Origin: UBA7887 sp964408735
GTDB taxonomy: Bacteria > Pseudomonadota > Alphaproteobacteria > UBA7887
Direction: 5' to 3'
DNA length: 64,000 bases
Assembly: GCA_964408735.1 (NCBI GenBank)
Contig: CAYPAX010000009.1
Coordinates: 1 to 64,000, forward strand
Part shown: positions 44,685 to 52,553 of the stretch, in pieces
Numbering within the stretch: the first letter of the stretch is position 1
How the letters are laid out: each line of letters starts with the position of its first letter
Translations under genes and position numbers: made by a program
Notes under the pieces: model-generated
The model's input: only the letters and a program-made list of their open reading frames with translations
Database searches by the model: none
Told to the model about the DNA's origin: nothing

Positions 44685-45664
44685 AAGTCAGCGTTCTCGG
44701 CGCCGGTGCCTGGGGCACCGCCCTTGCCGTGCTCGCCGCCCGCCGCGGCCATCAGGTCGCCTTGTGGACGCGCCGCGCGGAGCTTGCCGACGCCTTGGCG
44801 GCAAGCCGCGAGAACACGGATTACTTGCCGGGTGTTACGCTCGGCCCGGCAATCACACCCACCGCAAGTCTGCTGGACGCTGCGGGCGGTGTGCTTTTGC
44901 TGGTGGTACCGGCCCAGCATCTGCGCAGACTCTGCATGCGCCTGCGCGACGTTCCCGGCGCGCCGGTCATCTGTGCCAAGGGCATAGAGGTCGAAAGCGG
45001 CGCCTTGATGAGCGAGGTGGTCGGCGATGCCCTGCCCGAGCGCCCCCTGGCCGTGCTCAGCGGACCAAATTTCGCCGCCGAAGTGGCGCGCGACCTGCCC
45101 GCGGCGGCCACCGTTGCGGTGAGCGAGCCCGCGCTAGGCGAGGCCGTGGCAACGGCACTCGGCGGGCCCACCTTCCGCCCCTATGTCACGGACGACGTGA
45201 TCGGCGCCCAGATCGGCGGTGCCCTGAAGAACGTGCTCGCCATCGCCTGCGGCATCGCCGCCGGTCGCGGCTTCGGCGACAATGCCCGGGCAGCTCTCAT
45301 CACTCGCGGCCTGGCCGAGATATCGCGCCTGGCGGTCGCCCTCGGCGGGCGCCCCGAGACCATCATGGGACTGTCCGGGGTCGGCGACGTCACCCTGACA
45401 TGCACCAGCACCCAGTCACGCAATTACGCCCTCGGACTGGCGCTGGGCGGTGGCGAGACCATGGAATCGCTGATGCGCGGCCGCATCACGGTTGCCGAGG
45501 GCGTGGCCACGGCCCGCGCCGTGGCACAGCTTGCGGCGCGATCCGGCGTGGACATGCCGATAGCCAGAGCGACCTATGCCCTGTTACACGAAGGCGCGGA
45601 TTTGGAAAGCACCATCGGCGCGGTTCTCTCGCGCCCCTTCCGCAACGAAGCCGACAGGCGCTAA
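44681..45664 (+). CDS. gpsA: Glycerol-3-phosphate dehydrogenase [NAD(P)+]
   Basis: The 327-residue enzyme reduces dihydroxyacetone phosphate to glycerol 3-phosphate for phospholipid synthesis. It has the N-terminal dinucleotide loop VLGAGAWGTALA (residues 5-16), the SGPNFAAEVA segment and the C-terminal GGALKNVLAIACGIAAG region with the catalytic lysine. The ATG overlaps the tsaD stop. HPr follows after a few bases, so tsaD-gpsA-ptsH-ptsI may be one transcript. Confidence 0.96.
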   Translation: MKVSVLGAGAWGTALAVLAARRGHQVALWTRRAELADALAASRENTDYLPGVTLGPAITPTASLLDAAGGVLLLVVPAQHLRRLCMRLRDVPGAPVICAKGIEVESGALMSEVVGDALPERPLAVLSGPNFAAEVARDLPAAATVAVSEPALGEAVATALGGPTFRPYVTDDVIGAQIGGALKNVLAIACGIAAGRGFGDNARAALITRGLAEISRLAVALGGRPETIMGLSGVGDVTLTCTSTQSRNYALGLALGGGETMESLMRGRITVAEGVATARAVAQLAARSGVDMPIARATYALLHEGADLESTIGAVLSRPFRNEADRR

Positions 45665-45688
45665 GGGATGCGAGACGGCGACGATAGA

Positions 45689-45955
45689 ATGCACAGCAAT
45701 CGCGTGACGATCACGAACAAGAAGGGCCTGCACGCCCGCGCGGCTGCGCGGTTCGTCAAGCTGGCCAAGGAGTACGACGCCGAGGTCAACGTGCGCCGCG
45801 ACGGCCAGACCGTATCGGGCTGCTCGATCATGGGCCTGATGATGCTCGCCGCCGGACCCGGCGCCGAGATCGAATTGCTTGCCGATGGCGCTCAGGCACA
45901 AGCGGCGGTCGAAGCCTTGAGCAAACTCGTGAAGTCCCGTTTCGATGAGGATTGA
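45689..45955 (+). CDS. ptsH: HPr phosphocarrier protein
   Basis: With ATG 45689 the 88-residue protein has exactly the classical numbering: phospho-acceptor His15 in GLHARAA and the regulatory Ser46 in SGCSIMGLM. It takes phosphate from enzyme I and passes it on. An ATG at 45668, in frame just after gpsA, would add seven residues and is possible because of coupling. Enzyme I follows with an 11-base overlap. No sugar permease (EIIC) or EIIA gene lies nearby, which fits the regulatory PTS common in Alphaproteobacteria. Confidence 0.93.
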   Translation: MHSNRVTITNKKGLHARAAARFVKLAKEYDAEVNVRRDGQTVSGCSIMGLMMLAAGPGAEIELLADGAQAQAAVEALSKLVKSRFDED

Positions 45956-47720
45956 GCGCCGCCGCCGCACCAACCGCCGCCTGGCGGGCATCGGGGCTTC
46001 CGGCGGCATAGCGCTGGGGCCGGCGCATGTGGTGGCCGGCGGCGGCATGGACGTTCCCGAGCGCCGCCTGGCCGCCCGCGCCGTTGCCGCAGAGCAAACC
46101 CGCTTCGGCACGGCAGTGGAAGACGCCCGCGACGAGCTGGCGGCGCTGGCCGCACGCGCCGAGAGGTTGCCCGGGGCGGCGCGCGGCGAGATGACCTTCC
46201 TGCTCGACGCGCATTTGCAGATGCTGACCGGCTCGCGCCTGGTGCGCGGCGTCTACCGCCGCATCGGCGACAAGCGGGTGAATGCGGAAGCCGCGGTGAA
46301 GGCCGAGCTCAGTGCCATCGCCGATGCCTTCGCGGCGATGGAGGACGCCTATCTGGCGCAGCGCGCCCAGGATGTGCGCGACGTCGCCAGACGCCTGATC
46401 CGCCACCTCACCGAAGCGCCGGCGAATGCCTTTTCCGGGCTTGCCGCCGGCACCATCCTGATCGCCGAGGAACTGTCGCCGGCCGACATCGCCCTGCTCG
46501 ATCCCAAGCGCATCGGCGGCTTCGCCACCGAGCTCGGCGGGCCGCAAGGCCACACCGCGATCATGGCCCGCTCGCTCGGCCTGCCGGCGGTGGTCGGTGT
46601 GCCGGGGCTCAGCAAACGCGTCCTGGAAGGCGATACGGTGATCGTCGATGGTGCCAGCGGCGTACTCACGGTGGCACCGAACCCTGAGACCGTGGCCGCG
46701 GCCAAGCGCCGGCGCAACACCCTGCGCCGCGAGCGCCGTACCCTGGCCAAGCTGCGCGACGTACCGGCCGTGACCCGCGACGGCATAGCTGTGAGCCTGC
46801 GCGCCAATCTGGAGTTGCCCGGCGAGCTTGGCGCAGCACTCGAAAGCGGTGCCGAGGGCATCGGCCTGTTGCGTACCGAGTTCCTGTACATGAACCGCAG
46901 CGATCCCCCCGATGCCGAAGTCCAGTTCGCCGTGCTGCGCGACATGGTCGAGGGCATGGGCGGCAGTCCCGTCGTTGCCCGCACCCTCGATATCGGCACC
47001 GACAAGCTCGCCTATGCGCTCGACGAAAGCGTTGCCGCGCAAGTCGGTGCCAATCCCGCGCTGGGCCTGCGGGCGATTCGCCTGTCGCTCAGCGACCGGC
47101 CGCTGCTGGAGACGCAACTCGAAGCGATGTTGCGGGCCGGGCGCCACGGCGACCTGAAAATTCTCCTGCCCATGATCACCGCCCCGCAGGAAGTGCGCCA
47201 AACCCGCGCCGCCATGCGCCGCGTGGCGCGGCGGCTGAAGCGGGCCGGCGTGGCCATCGCCGAGCCGTTGCCCGCGCTCGGCGCCATGATCGAGACCCCG
47301 GCGGCGGCGCTCTCGGCCGACCGGCTTTGCAGCGAGTGCGACTTCCTCTCGCTCGGTACCAACGACCTCACCATGTACACCCTCGCTGTCGATCGCGGCG
47401 ACGAGCATGTGGCCAGCCTCTACGACCCGCTGCACCCGGCCGTGCTCAGGCTCATCCAGTTCAGTGCCGACGCGGCAAACCGGGCCGCACGGCCATTGAC
47501 GGTCTGTGGCGAAATCGCCGGCGAGCCGCGCCTGACACCATTGCTGGTAGGGCTCGGGCTGACCGACCTGTCGATGGTACCTGGCAGCCTGCCGGCCGTG
47601 AAAAAACGCATCCGCGCCATCGAGGCCGGCGCCGCGCGGGATCTTGCCGACCACGTCATGCGCGAGACCGACCCGCGGCGTATCGCCGACCACATCGACC
47701 GCTTCAACGACCGCCTATGA
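45945..47720 (+). CDS. ptsI: Phosphoenolpyruvate-protein phosphotransferase (PTS enzyme I)
   Basis: The 591-residue protein moves phosphate from PEP to HPr. The phosphorylated histidine is His203 in GGPQGHTAIMARS; most family members have S where this has G just before the histidine. The PEP-binding barrel has GIGLLRTEFLY, RTLDIGTDK and the reactive-cysteine motif VCGEIAGEP. There is no N-terminal GAF domain, so it is enzyme I rather than the long nitrogen-type PtsP. It starts inside the end of ptsH. The PTS here most likely controls metabolism rather than taking up sugar. Confidence 0.92.
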   Translation: MRIERRRRTNRRLAGIGASGGIALGPAHVVAGGGMDVPERRLAARAVAAEQTRFGTAVEDARDELAALAARAERLPGAARGEMTFLLDAHLQMLTGSRLVRGVYRRIGDKRVNAEAAVKAELSAIADAFAAMEDAYLAQRAQDVRDVARRLIRHLTEAPANAFSGLAAGTILIAEELSPADIALLDPKRIGGFATELGGPQGHTAIMARSLGLPAVVGVPGLSKRVLEGDTVIVDGASGVLTVAPNPETVAAAKRRRNTLRRERRTLAKLRDVPAVTRDGIAVSLRANLELPGELGAALESGAEGIGLLRTEFLYMNRSDPPDAEVQFAVLRDMVEGMGGSPVVARTLDIGTDKLAYALDESVAAQVGANPALGLRAIRLSLSDRPLLETQLEAMLRAGRHGDLKILLPMITAPQEVRQTRAAMRRVARRLKRAGVAIAEPLPALGAMIETPAAALSADRLCSECDFLSLGTNDLTMYTLAVDRGDEHVASLYDPLHPAVLRLIQFSADAANRAARPLTVCGEIAGEPRLTPLLVGLGLTDLSMVPGSLPAVKKRIRAIEAGAARDLADHVMRETDPRRIADHIDRFNDRL

Positions 47721-47816
47721 GCTTGCCGCGCCGCACCGGCGCTGCTACCTAACGGGTTTCGTGGCGAGGTCGCACGACGCACCAATTCCGCCAAGCGTCT
47801 CAGGAGAAGATTAGGT

Positions 47817-49106
47817 ATGAGCACCGACTACAAAGTTGCCGACATCGCGCTTGCGGACTGGGGCCGCAAGGAGATCGCCATCGCCGAGACCGAGATGCCG
47901 GGCCTGATGGCCCTGCGCGAGGAATATGCCGGCAAGCAGCCCCTCGACGGCGCACGCATCGTCGGCTGCCTGCACATGACCATCCAGACCGCCGTGCTCA
48001 TGGAGACCCTGGTCGACCTCGGTGCGAGCCTGCGCTGGTCGAGCTGCAACATCTTCTCGACGCAAGACCACGCCGCCGCCGCCGTTGCCGCCGCCGGCAT
48101 GCCGACCTTCGCCTGGAAGGGCGAGACGGATGAGGAGTTCTGGTGGTGCATCGACCAGACCATCCAAGGCCCGGACGGCTGGAAGCCCAACATGATCCTC
48201 GATGATGGCGGCGACCTGACCAAGGTCATGCATGACAATCATCGCGACGCCCTGGCCGATATCCGCGGCCTGTCAGAGGAGACCACCACGGGCGTCCATC
48301 GCCTTTACGAGATGGAGAAGGACGGCAGCCTCGCCGTGCCCGCCATCAACGTGAACGATTCCGTCACCAAGTCGAAATTCGACAATCTCTATGGCTGCCG
48401 CGAGAGCCTGGTCGACGGCATCCGCCGCGCCACCGACGTCATGATGTCGGGCAAGGTCGCCGTGGTCGCCGGCTATGGCGATGTCGGCAAGGGCTCGGCC
48501 GCCTCGCTGCGCAATGCCGGCGCCCGCGTGCTGGTCACCGAGGTCGATCCCATCTGCGCCCTGCAGGCGGCGATGGAAGGCTACGAAGTGGTGACCATGG
48601 ACGCCGCCGCGCCCCAGGGCGACATCTTCGTCACCGCCACGGGCAATGTCGACGTCATCACCATCGACCACATGCGCGCCATGCACGATCGCGCCATCGT
48701 CTGCAATATCGGCCACTTCGATTCCGAGATTCAGATCGAGGCGCTGTCCAACATGGCCTGGGACGAGATCAAGCCCCAGGTCGACCAAGTCGAGTTTCCC
48801 GACGGCAAGCGCTTGATCGTTCTCGCCAAGGGCCGCTTGGTCAATCTCGGCTGCGCGACGGGCCATCCGAGCTTCGTCATGAGCGCCTCGTTCACCAACC
48901 AGGTGCTGGCCCAGATCGAGCTCTGGAACAATCATCAGAGCTACGAGCGCAAAGTCTACACCCTGCCAAAGCATCTCGACGAGAAGGTGGCGGCGCTGCA
49001 TTTGCAGAAGGTCGGCGCCACGCTCTCGACGCTCAGCGACAAGCAGGCCGACTATCTGGGCCTGTCCCAGCAAGGCCCCTTCAAGCCGGACCACTACCGC
49101 TACTAG
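47817..49106 (+). CDS. ahcY: Adenosylhomocysteinase
   Basis: The 429-residue enzyme splits S-adenosylhomocysteine into adenosine and homocysteine, keeping methylation reactions running. It contains the NAD-binding loop VAGYGDVGKGSAASL, the substrate region SSCNIFSTQDHAAAAV, and the C-terminal FKPDHYRY. AGGAGAAGATTAGG precedes the ATG. The 96 bases upstream show no clear SAH-riboswitch pattern. The gene lies after ptsI, as in several related genomes, and abuts the broken DUF1330 gene tail to tail. Confidence 0.96.
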   Translation: MSTDYKVADIALADWGRKEIAIAETEMPGLMALREEYAGKQPLDGARIVGCLHMTIQTAVLMETLVDLGASLRWSSCNIFSTQDHAAAAVAAAGMPTFAWKGETDEEFWWCIDQTIQGPDGWKPNMILDDGGDLTKVMHDNHRDALADIRGLSEETTTGVHRLYEMEKDGSLAVPAINVNDSVTKSKFDNLYGCRESLVDGIRRATDVMMSGKVAVVAGYGDVGKGSAASLRNAGARVLVTEVDPICALQAAMEGYEVVTMDAAAPQGDIFVTATGNVDVITIDHMRAMHDRAIVCNIGHFDSEIQIEALSNMAWDEIKPQVDQVEFPDGKRLIVLAKGRLVNLGCATGHPSFVMSASFTNQVLAQIELWNNHQSYERKVYTLPKHLDEKVAALHLQKVGATLSTLSDKQADYLGLSQQGPFKPDHYRY

Positions 49107-49400
49107 CTAAGCAGGCGGCGCCTCGTAGGCGACCACGGTCATATCGGCCGCGGAATCACGCAAGGCTATCAAGCTCTGATAGGCAGGCGACTCGTACCAG
49201 CCTGCCGCTTTCTACGAATCCGGGAAGGCGAGCACACCCACCGCCTGGTGCGGATGCTCGCCCGCGCGTACTGCCGTGGTCTTGCCGCACAGAACCACTT
49301 GCCCGTCGAATGGGATCAACGTATCTCCCACGGATTTGGCATAAGTCTGGAACGCTTCCGGGTCCTTGACGGTCGAGTGAAAAATCATGAAGGCGCTCAT
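49107..49400 (-). pseudogene. DUF1330 family protein interrupted by an in-frame TAG
   Basis: The frame starts MSAFMIFHSTVKDPEAFQTY and after 62 codons reaches TAG at 49212-49214. It then continues in the same frame with KAAGWYESPAYQSLIALRD and ends at TAG 49107-49109, giving 97 residues, the normal DUF1330 length. In family members a glutamate is common at the interrupted place (FPSxEAA...), so one GAG-to-TAG change explains the break. The small ferredoxin-like family is of unknown function. The gene is divergent from a LysR regulator, which probably controlled it. A sequencing error is the main alternative. Confidence 0.83.
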
Positions 49401-49490
49401 GGGATAACTCCTATGTGTTGCATCTTGCCACTCTCAGCGAGATAGGGTCAGGGCCGCGTCGCGATAAGGCAGCTGTCACGCATAGTATTC

Positions 49491-49505
49491 ATGCCAATTT
49501 GGCAT
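49491..49505. promoter_or_regulatory. Probable LysR-type binding site
   Basis: ATGCCAA-T-TTGGCAT is a perfect 15-base palindrome of the T-N11-A type used by LysR regulators. It lies 13 bases upstream of the LysR gene start and in the shared region with the divergent DUF1330 gene, so autoregulation and control of that gene are likely. Confidence 0.6.
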
Positions 49506-49517
49506 TAATATCGTGGC

Positions 49518-50444
49518 ATGGATCGCCTTGCCGCCATGACGCTTTTCATGCGCGTCGCCGAAACCGGAAGCTTTTCCGAGGTCGGGCGTGAGTTCGGCTT
49601 GACCCAGCCGACGGTCAGCAAACAGGTCGCGGCGCTGGAGCGGTCCTTGGGCGCCCGCCTGCTTGCGCGTTCGACCAGGTCCGTTGCCCTGACCGAGGAC
49701 GGCGGGCGCTACTACGAGCGCTGTCGCGCCGTGGCCGAGGCAGTCGAACAGGCCGAGGCCAGCATCGGCCAGGCCGCCGCGCCCGCAGGCATGTTGCGGG
49801 TCAGCTGCCCCGTCTCTTTCGGGCAGGTGCAGCTGGCACCGCGCATACCCGCTTTGCTGAGCCGCTATCCGCGCCTCCAGGTGGACCTCAACATGTCCGA
49901 CCTGTTCGTCGATCTGGTCGAGGCCGGCGCCGACGTCGCCATCCGCATCGGCGAGCTCGGCGAGAGCGCCCTGGTGGCCCGCAGGATCGGGCTTACGCGC
50001 CGCCTCACGGTGGCCGCGCCGGGCTATCTCCACCGAGCCTCTGAGCCAAGCACGCCGGCCGACCTCTCGGACCATGACTGTATCGTCTTCACCCGGCTCG
50101 CCTCGGTCGACCGCTGGCGCTTCATCGGGCCTGGCGGCGAGCACACTGTGAAGGTGGCTGGCGGCTTGCGCGCAAGCAATGCCCTGGCAGTGCGCGAGGC
50201 CGTCATCGCGGGGGCCGGAATCGCCGTTCTGCCCGCCTGGCTGATCAGCGACGCGCTGGCCAGCGGCGCCTTGGTGGCAATCATGCCCGACTATCAACCC
50301 AAGCCCTTGCCGATGCATTTGCTGTTCCCCACAGCCAGGCCCCATCCGCTGCGCGTGCGCGCCTTCGCAGATTTCGTCCTGGACGCGTTTCGCGACGAGC
50401 CCTGGCTTGCCGCAACGCCCGCCGCCACGCTACAACCGGGGTGA
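49518..50444 (+). CDS. LysR family transcriptional regulator
   Basis: The 308-residue protein has the N-terminal winged helix-turn-helix (MDRLAAMTLFMRVAETGS, then LTQPTVSKQVAALERSLG at about 28-45) and a C-terminal periplasmic-binding-protein-like effector domain. It belongs to the subgroup close to DmlR/AaeR-like regulators. A matching palindrome lies just upstream. The effector is unknown; the divergent DUF1330 gene is the most likely target. Its TGA overlaps the ATG of the tsaE fusion gene. Confidence 0.92.
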   Translation: MDRLAAMTLFMRVAETGSFSEVGREFGLTQPTVSKQVAALERSLGARLLARSTRSVALTEDGGRYYERCRAVAEAVEQAEASIGQAAAPAGMLRVSCPVSFGQVQLAPRIPALLSRYPRLQVDLNMSDLFVDLVEAGADVAIRIGELGESALVARRIGLTRRLTVAAPGYLHRASEPSTPADLSDHDCIVFTRLASVDRWRFIGPGGEHTVKVAGGLRASNALAVREAVIAGAGIAVLPAWLISDALASGALVAIMPDYQPKPLPMHLLFPTARPHPLRVRAFADFVLDAFRDEPWLAATPAATLQPG

Positions 50445-51838
50445 TGTATACGTCCCGCGAGATAGCCGACGAGACTGCTCTGGCCGCCTTCGCGGCGGAG
50501 ATCGCGGCCGAAGCGCGGGCCGGCGATCTGATCGCCTTGCGCGGACCCCTCGGGGTCGGCAAGACCACCTTCGCGCGGGCTTTCCTGCGCGCGCTCGGCT
50601 GCGATGAAGAGGTGCCAAGCCCCACCTTCACCCTTGTGCAGAGCTACGATCTCACGCCCTGCCCCGTCTGGCACTACGACCTCTACCGCCTGGAGCAGGC
50701 GGAAGAGCTGTGGGAGCTCGGCATCGAGGACGCCCTTGCCGAGGGGATCGTGCTGATGGAATGGCCGGAGCGGGCCGAGGGCCTGCTGCCCGAGGCTCGT
50801 ACCCTTATCGATATGCGTTTCGCCGAGCCCGGCCGTCGGCTGACATTGTGCCGGCGGCAGGCGCGCGCAGGGCTGATCGCGAACTTTCTGGAGGCCAACG
50901 GCTGGGGCGAAGCGCAGCGTGCACCGCTTGCCGGCGATGCCTCGTTCCGGCGCTATGAGCGCCTGCGGCTAAATGGCGAAGCCGCAGTGTTGATGGACGC
51001 GCCGCCGCCGGAGGATGTGACCCCTTTCGTCGATGTCGCGCGGCATTTGCGCAAAGCCGGCTATAGCGCTCCTGAGCTCATGGCGGTCGATACCGGGCCG
51101 GGCCTCGCCTTGCTCGAGGACCTGGGCGACGACACCTACAGCCGGGTGCTCGATGGCGGCGGCGAGCCTGCGCCGCTTTACGCTGCGGCGGTCGATCTCC
51201 TGGCAGACCTGCACGCCCACGCCCCCCCCGCCTGGCTCGCGCCCTATGACGAAGCGGCTTATCTCGCCGAGGCCGAACTGCTGCTCGACTGGTTCATGCC
51301 GGCAATGGACGCGGCGCCCGATGCGGCTGCGCGTGCGGCCTTTCACGACGCCTGGCGGGCCGCCCTGCCCCAGGCCGCCCTCGGCGCGCCGGTCACGGTG
51401 CTGCGCGACTACCATGCGGACAATCTGATGTGGCTGCCGGCGCGCGAGGGCCATGCCCGTGTCGGCCTGCTCGATTTCCAGGACGCCCTGGCGGGCTCGC
51501 CCGCCTATGACCTGGTCTCCCTGCTCGAAGACGCCCGCCGCGAGGTCTCGAATGATCTTGCCGAGGCCATGATCCAACGCTATCTCGCCGCCGCGCCGGA
51601 CCTCGACGCGGCAGCCTTTCGCGCCGCCTATGCCATCCTCGGCGGCCAGCGCAACACCAAGATCATCGGCATTTTCACGCGTCTTTGGCGGCGCGACGGC
51701 AAGCCCGCCTATCTCGCCATGATCCCCCATGTCTGGCGCCTGCTCGAAGGCGACCTCGGCCATCCCGCCTTGGCGGATGTCCGCGCCTGGTTCGACCGCC
51801 ACCTGCCGGCGCCGCTGAGGCGCGCACCGCAGCCATGA
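50444..51838 (+). CDS. tsaE: Bifunctional TsaE / AmgK-like phosphotransferase fusion
   Basis: Residues 1-145 are TsaE, the ATPase of tRNA t6A synthesis: Walker A RGPLGVGKTT at about 33-42, and the PSPTFTLVQSY and HYDLYRLE motifs. From about 146 a phosphotransferase domain follows with catalytic RDYHADNLMWL and LLDFQDA, resembling AmgK, which phosphorylates N-acetylmuramic acid at the anomeric carbon. The next gene is murU, the matching nucleotidyltransferase, which supports the AmgK reading. Similar fusions are known in Alphaproteobacteria. ATG 50444 overlaps the LysR stop. Confidence 0.9.
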   Translation: MYTSREIADETALAAFAAEIAAEARAGDLIALRGPLGVGKTTFARAFLRALGCDEEVPSPTFTLVQSYDLTPCPVWHYDLYRLEQAEELWELGIEDALAEGIVLMEWPERAEGLLPEARTLIDMRFAEPGRRLTLCRRQARAGLIANFLEANGWGEAQRAPLAGDASFRRYERLRLNGEAAVLMDAPPPEDVTPFVDVARHLRKAGYSAPELMAVDTGPGLALLEDLGDDTYSRVLDGGGEPAPLYAAAVDLLADLHAHAPPAWLAPYDEAAYLAEAELLLDWFMPAMDAAPDAAARAAFHDAWRAALPQAALGAPVTVLRDYHADNLMWLPAREGHARVGLLDFQDALAGSPAYDLVSLLEDARREVSNDLAEAMIQRYLAAAPDLDAAAFRAAYAILGGQRNTKIIGIFTRLWRRDGKPAYLAMIPHVWRLLEGDLGHPALADVRAWFDRHLPAPLRRAPQP

Positions 51839-52551
51839 GCGTGATGCCGAAGACCGCGATGGTCCTGGCGGCGGGACGCGGCGAGCGCCTGCGCCCGATC
51901 ACCGACACCCTGCCCAAGCCTCTGGTGGTAGTCGACGGCGCGACCATGCTCGACCAGGCGCTGGACAGGGTCGCGGCCGCGGGGATCGAGCAAGCGGTCG
52001 TCAACTCCCATCACCTTGCCGAACGCATCCATGGGCACCTTGAGGGTCGCGAGACGCCGGCGATCACGATCAGCCACGAAACCGAATTGCTTGATACCGG
52101 CGGCGGCGTCGCCAACGCCCTTGGTCATCTCGGCGAGGCGCCCTTCTTCGTCCTCAACAGCGATGTGGTCATGCTCGACGGGCCCCAATCCGCCTTGTCG
52201 CGCCTGGCCGACGCCTGGTGCGACGAGCGCATGGACGCGCTGCTGCTGACCCACGCCACCGTGCGCGCCCATGGCTATTCGGGCCGGGGCGATTTCGTGC
52301 TGTCGCCGGATGGCGTGGTGCGGCGGCGGCGGGAAGGAGAGATCGCACCCTATCTGTTTACCGGCGTGCAAATCTTGCACCCGCGGCTCTTTGCCGGCTG
52401 CCCCGAGGGCGCCTTCTCGCTCAACCGGCTCTACGACAAGGCCGCCGAGGCCGGCCGCCTGCATGCCATCGTGCATGACGGCGAGTGGCTGCATGTGGGC
52501 ACGCCTGCGGCGCTAGAGACCGTCGAGCGAAGACTGGCGGAGATCCGCTGA
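51835..52551 (+). CDS. murU: N-acetylmuramate alpha-1-phosphate uridylyltransferase-like nucleotidyltransferase
   Basis: The 238-residue protein has the sugar-nucleotidyltransferase signature AMVLAAGRGERLRPIT and KPLVVVDG near the N-terminus, and the metal-binding Asp in LNSDVVML. With the AmgK-like kinase encoded just before it, it should form UDP-MurNAc from recycled MurNAc 1-phosphate, a route that avoids fosfomycin-sensitive MurA. ATG 51835 overlaps the upstream stop (ATGA). A longer frame upstream lies over tsaE and is not real. Confidence 0.87.
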   Translation: MSVMPKTAMVLAAGRGERLRPITDTLPKPLVVVDGATMLDQALDRVAAAGIEQAVVNSHHLAERIHGHLEGRETPAITISHETELLDTGGGVANALGHLGEAPFFVLNSDVVMLDGPQSALSRLADAWCDERMDALLLTHATVRAHGYSGRGDFVLSPDGVVRRRREGEIAPYLFTGVQILHPRLFAGCPEGAFSLNRLYDKAAEAGRLHAIVHDGEWLHVGTPAALETVERRLAEIR

Positions 52552-52553
52552 GC

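Noticed and set aside
45828..47693. 621-codon open frame opposite ptsI
   Set aside because: No domain features; ptsI on the plus strand is complete with all active-site motifs.
47721..47816. SAH riboswitch ahead of ahcY
   Set aside because: Searched by eye for the conserved GAGGAGCGCTGC-type core; only a weak CGCTGC was found and the pairing did not follow.
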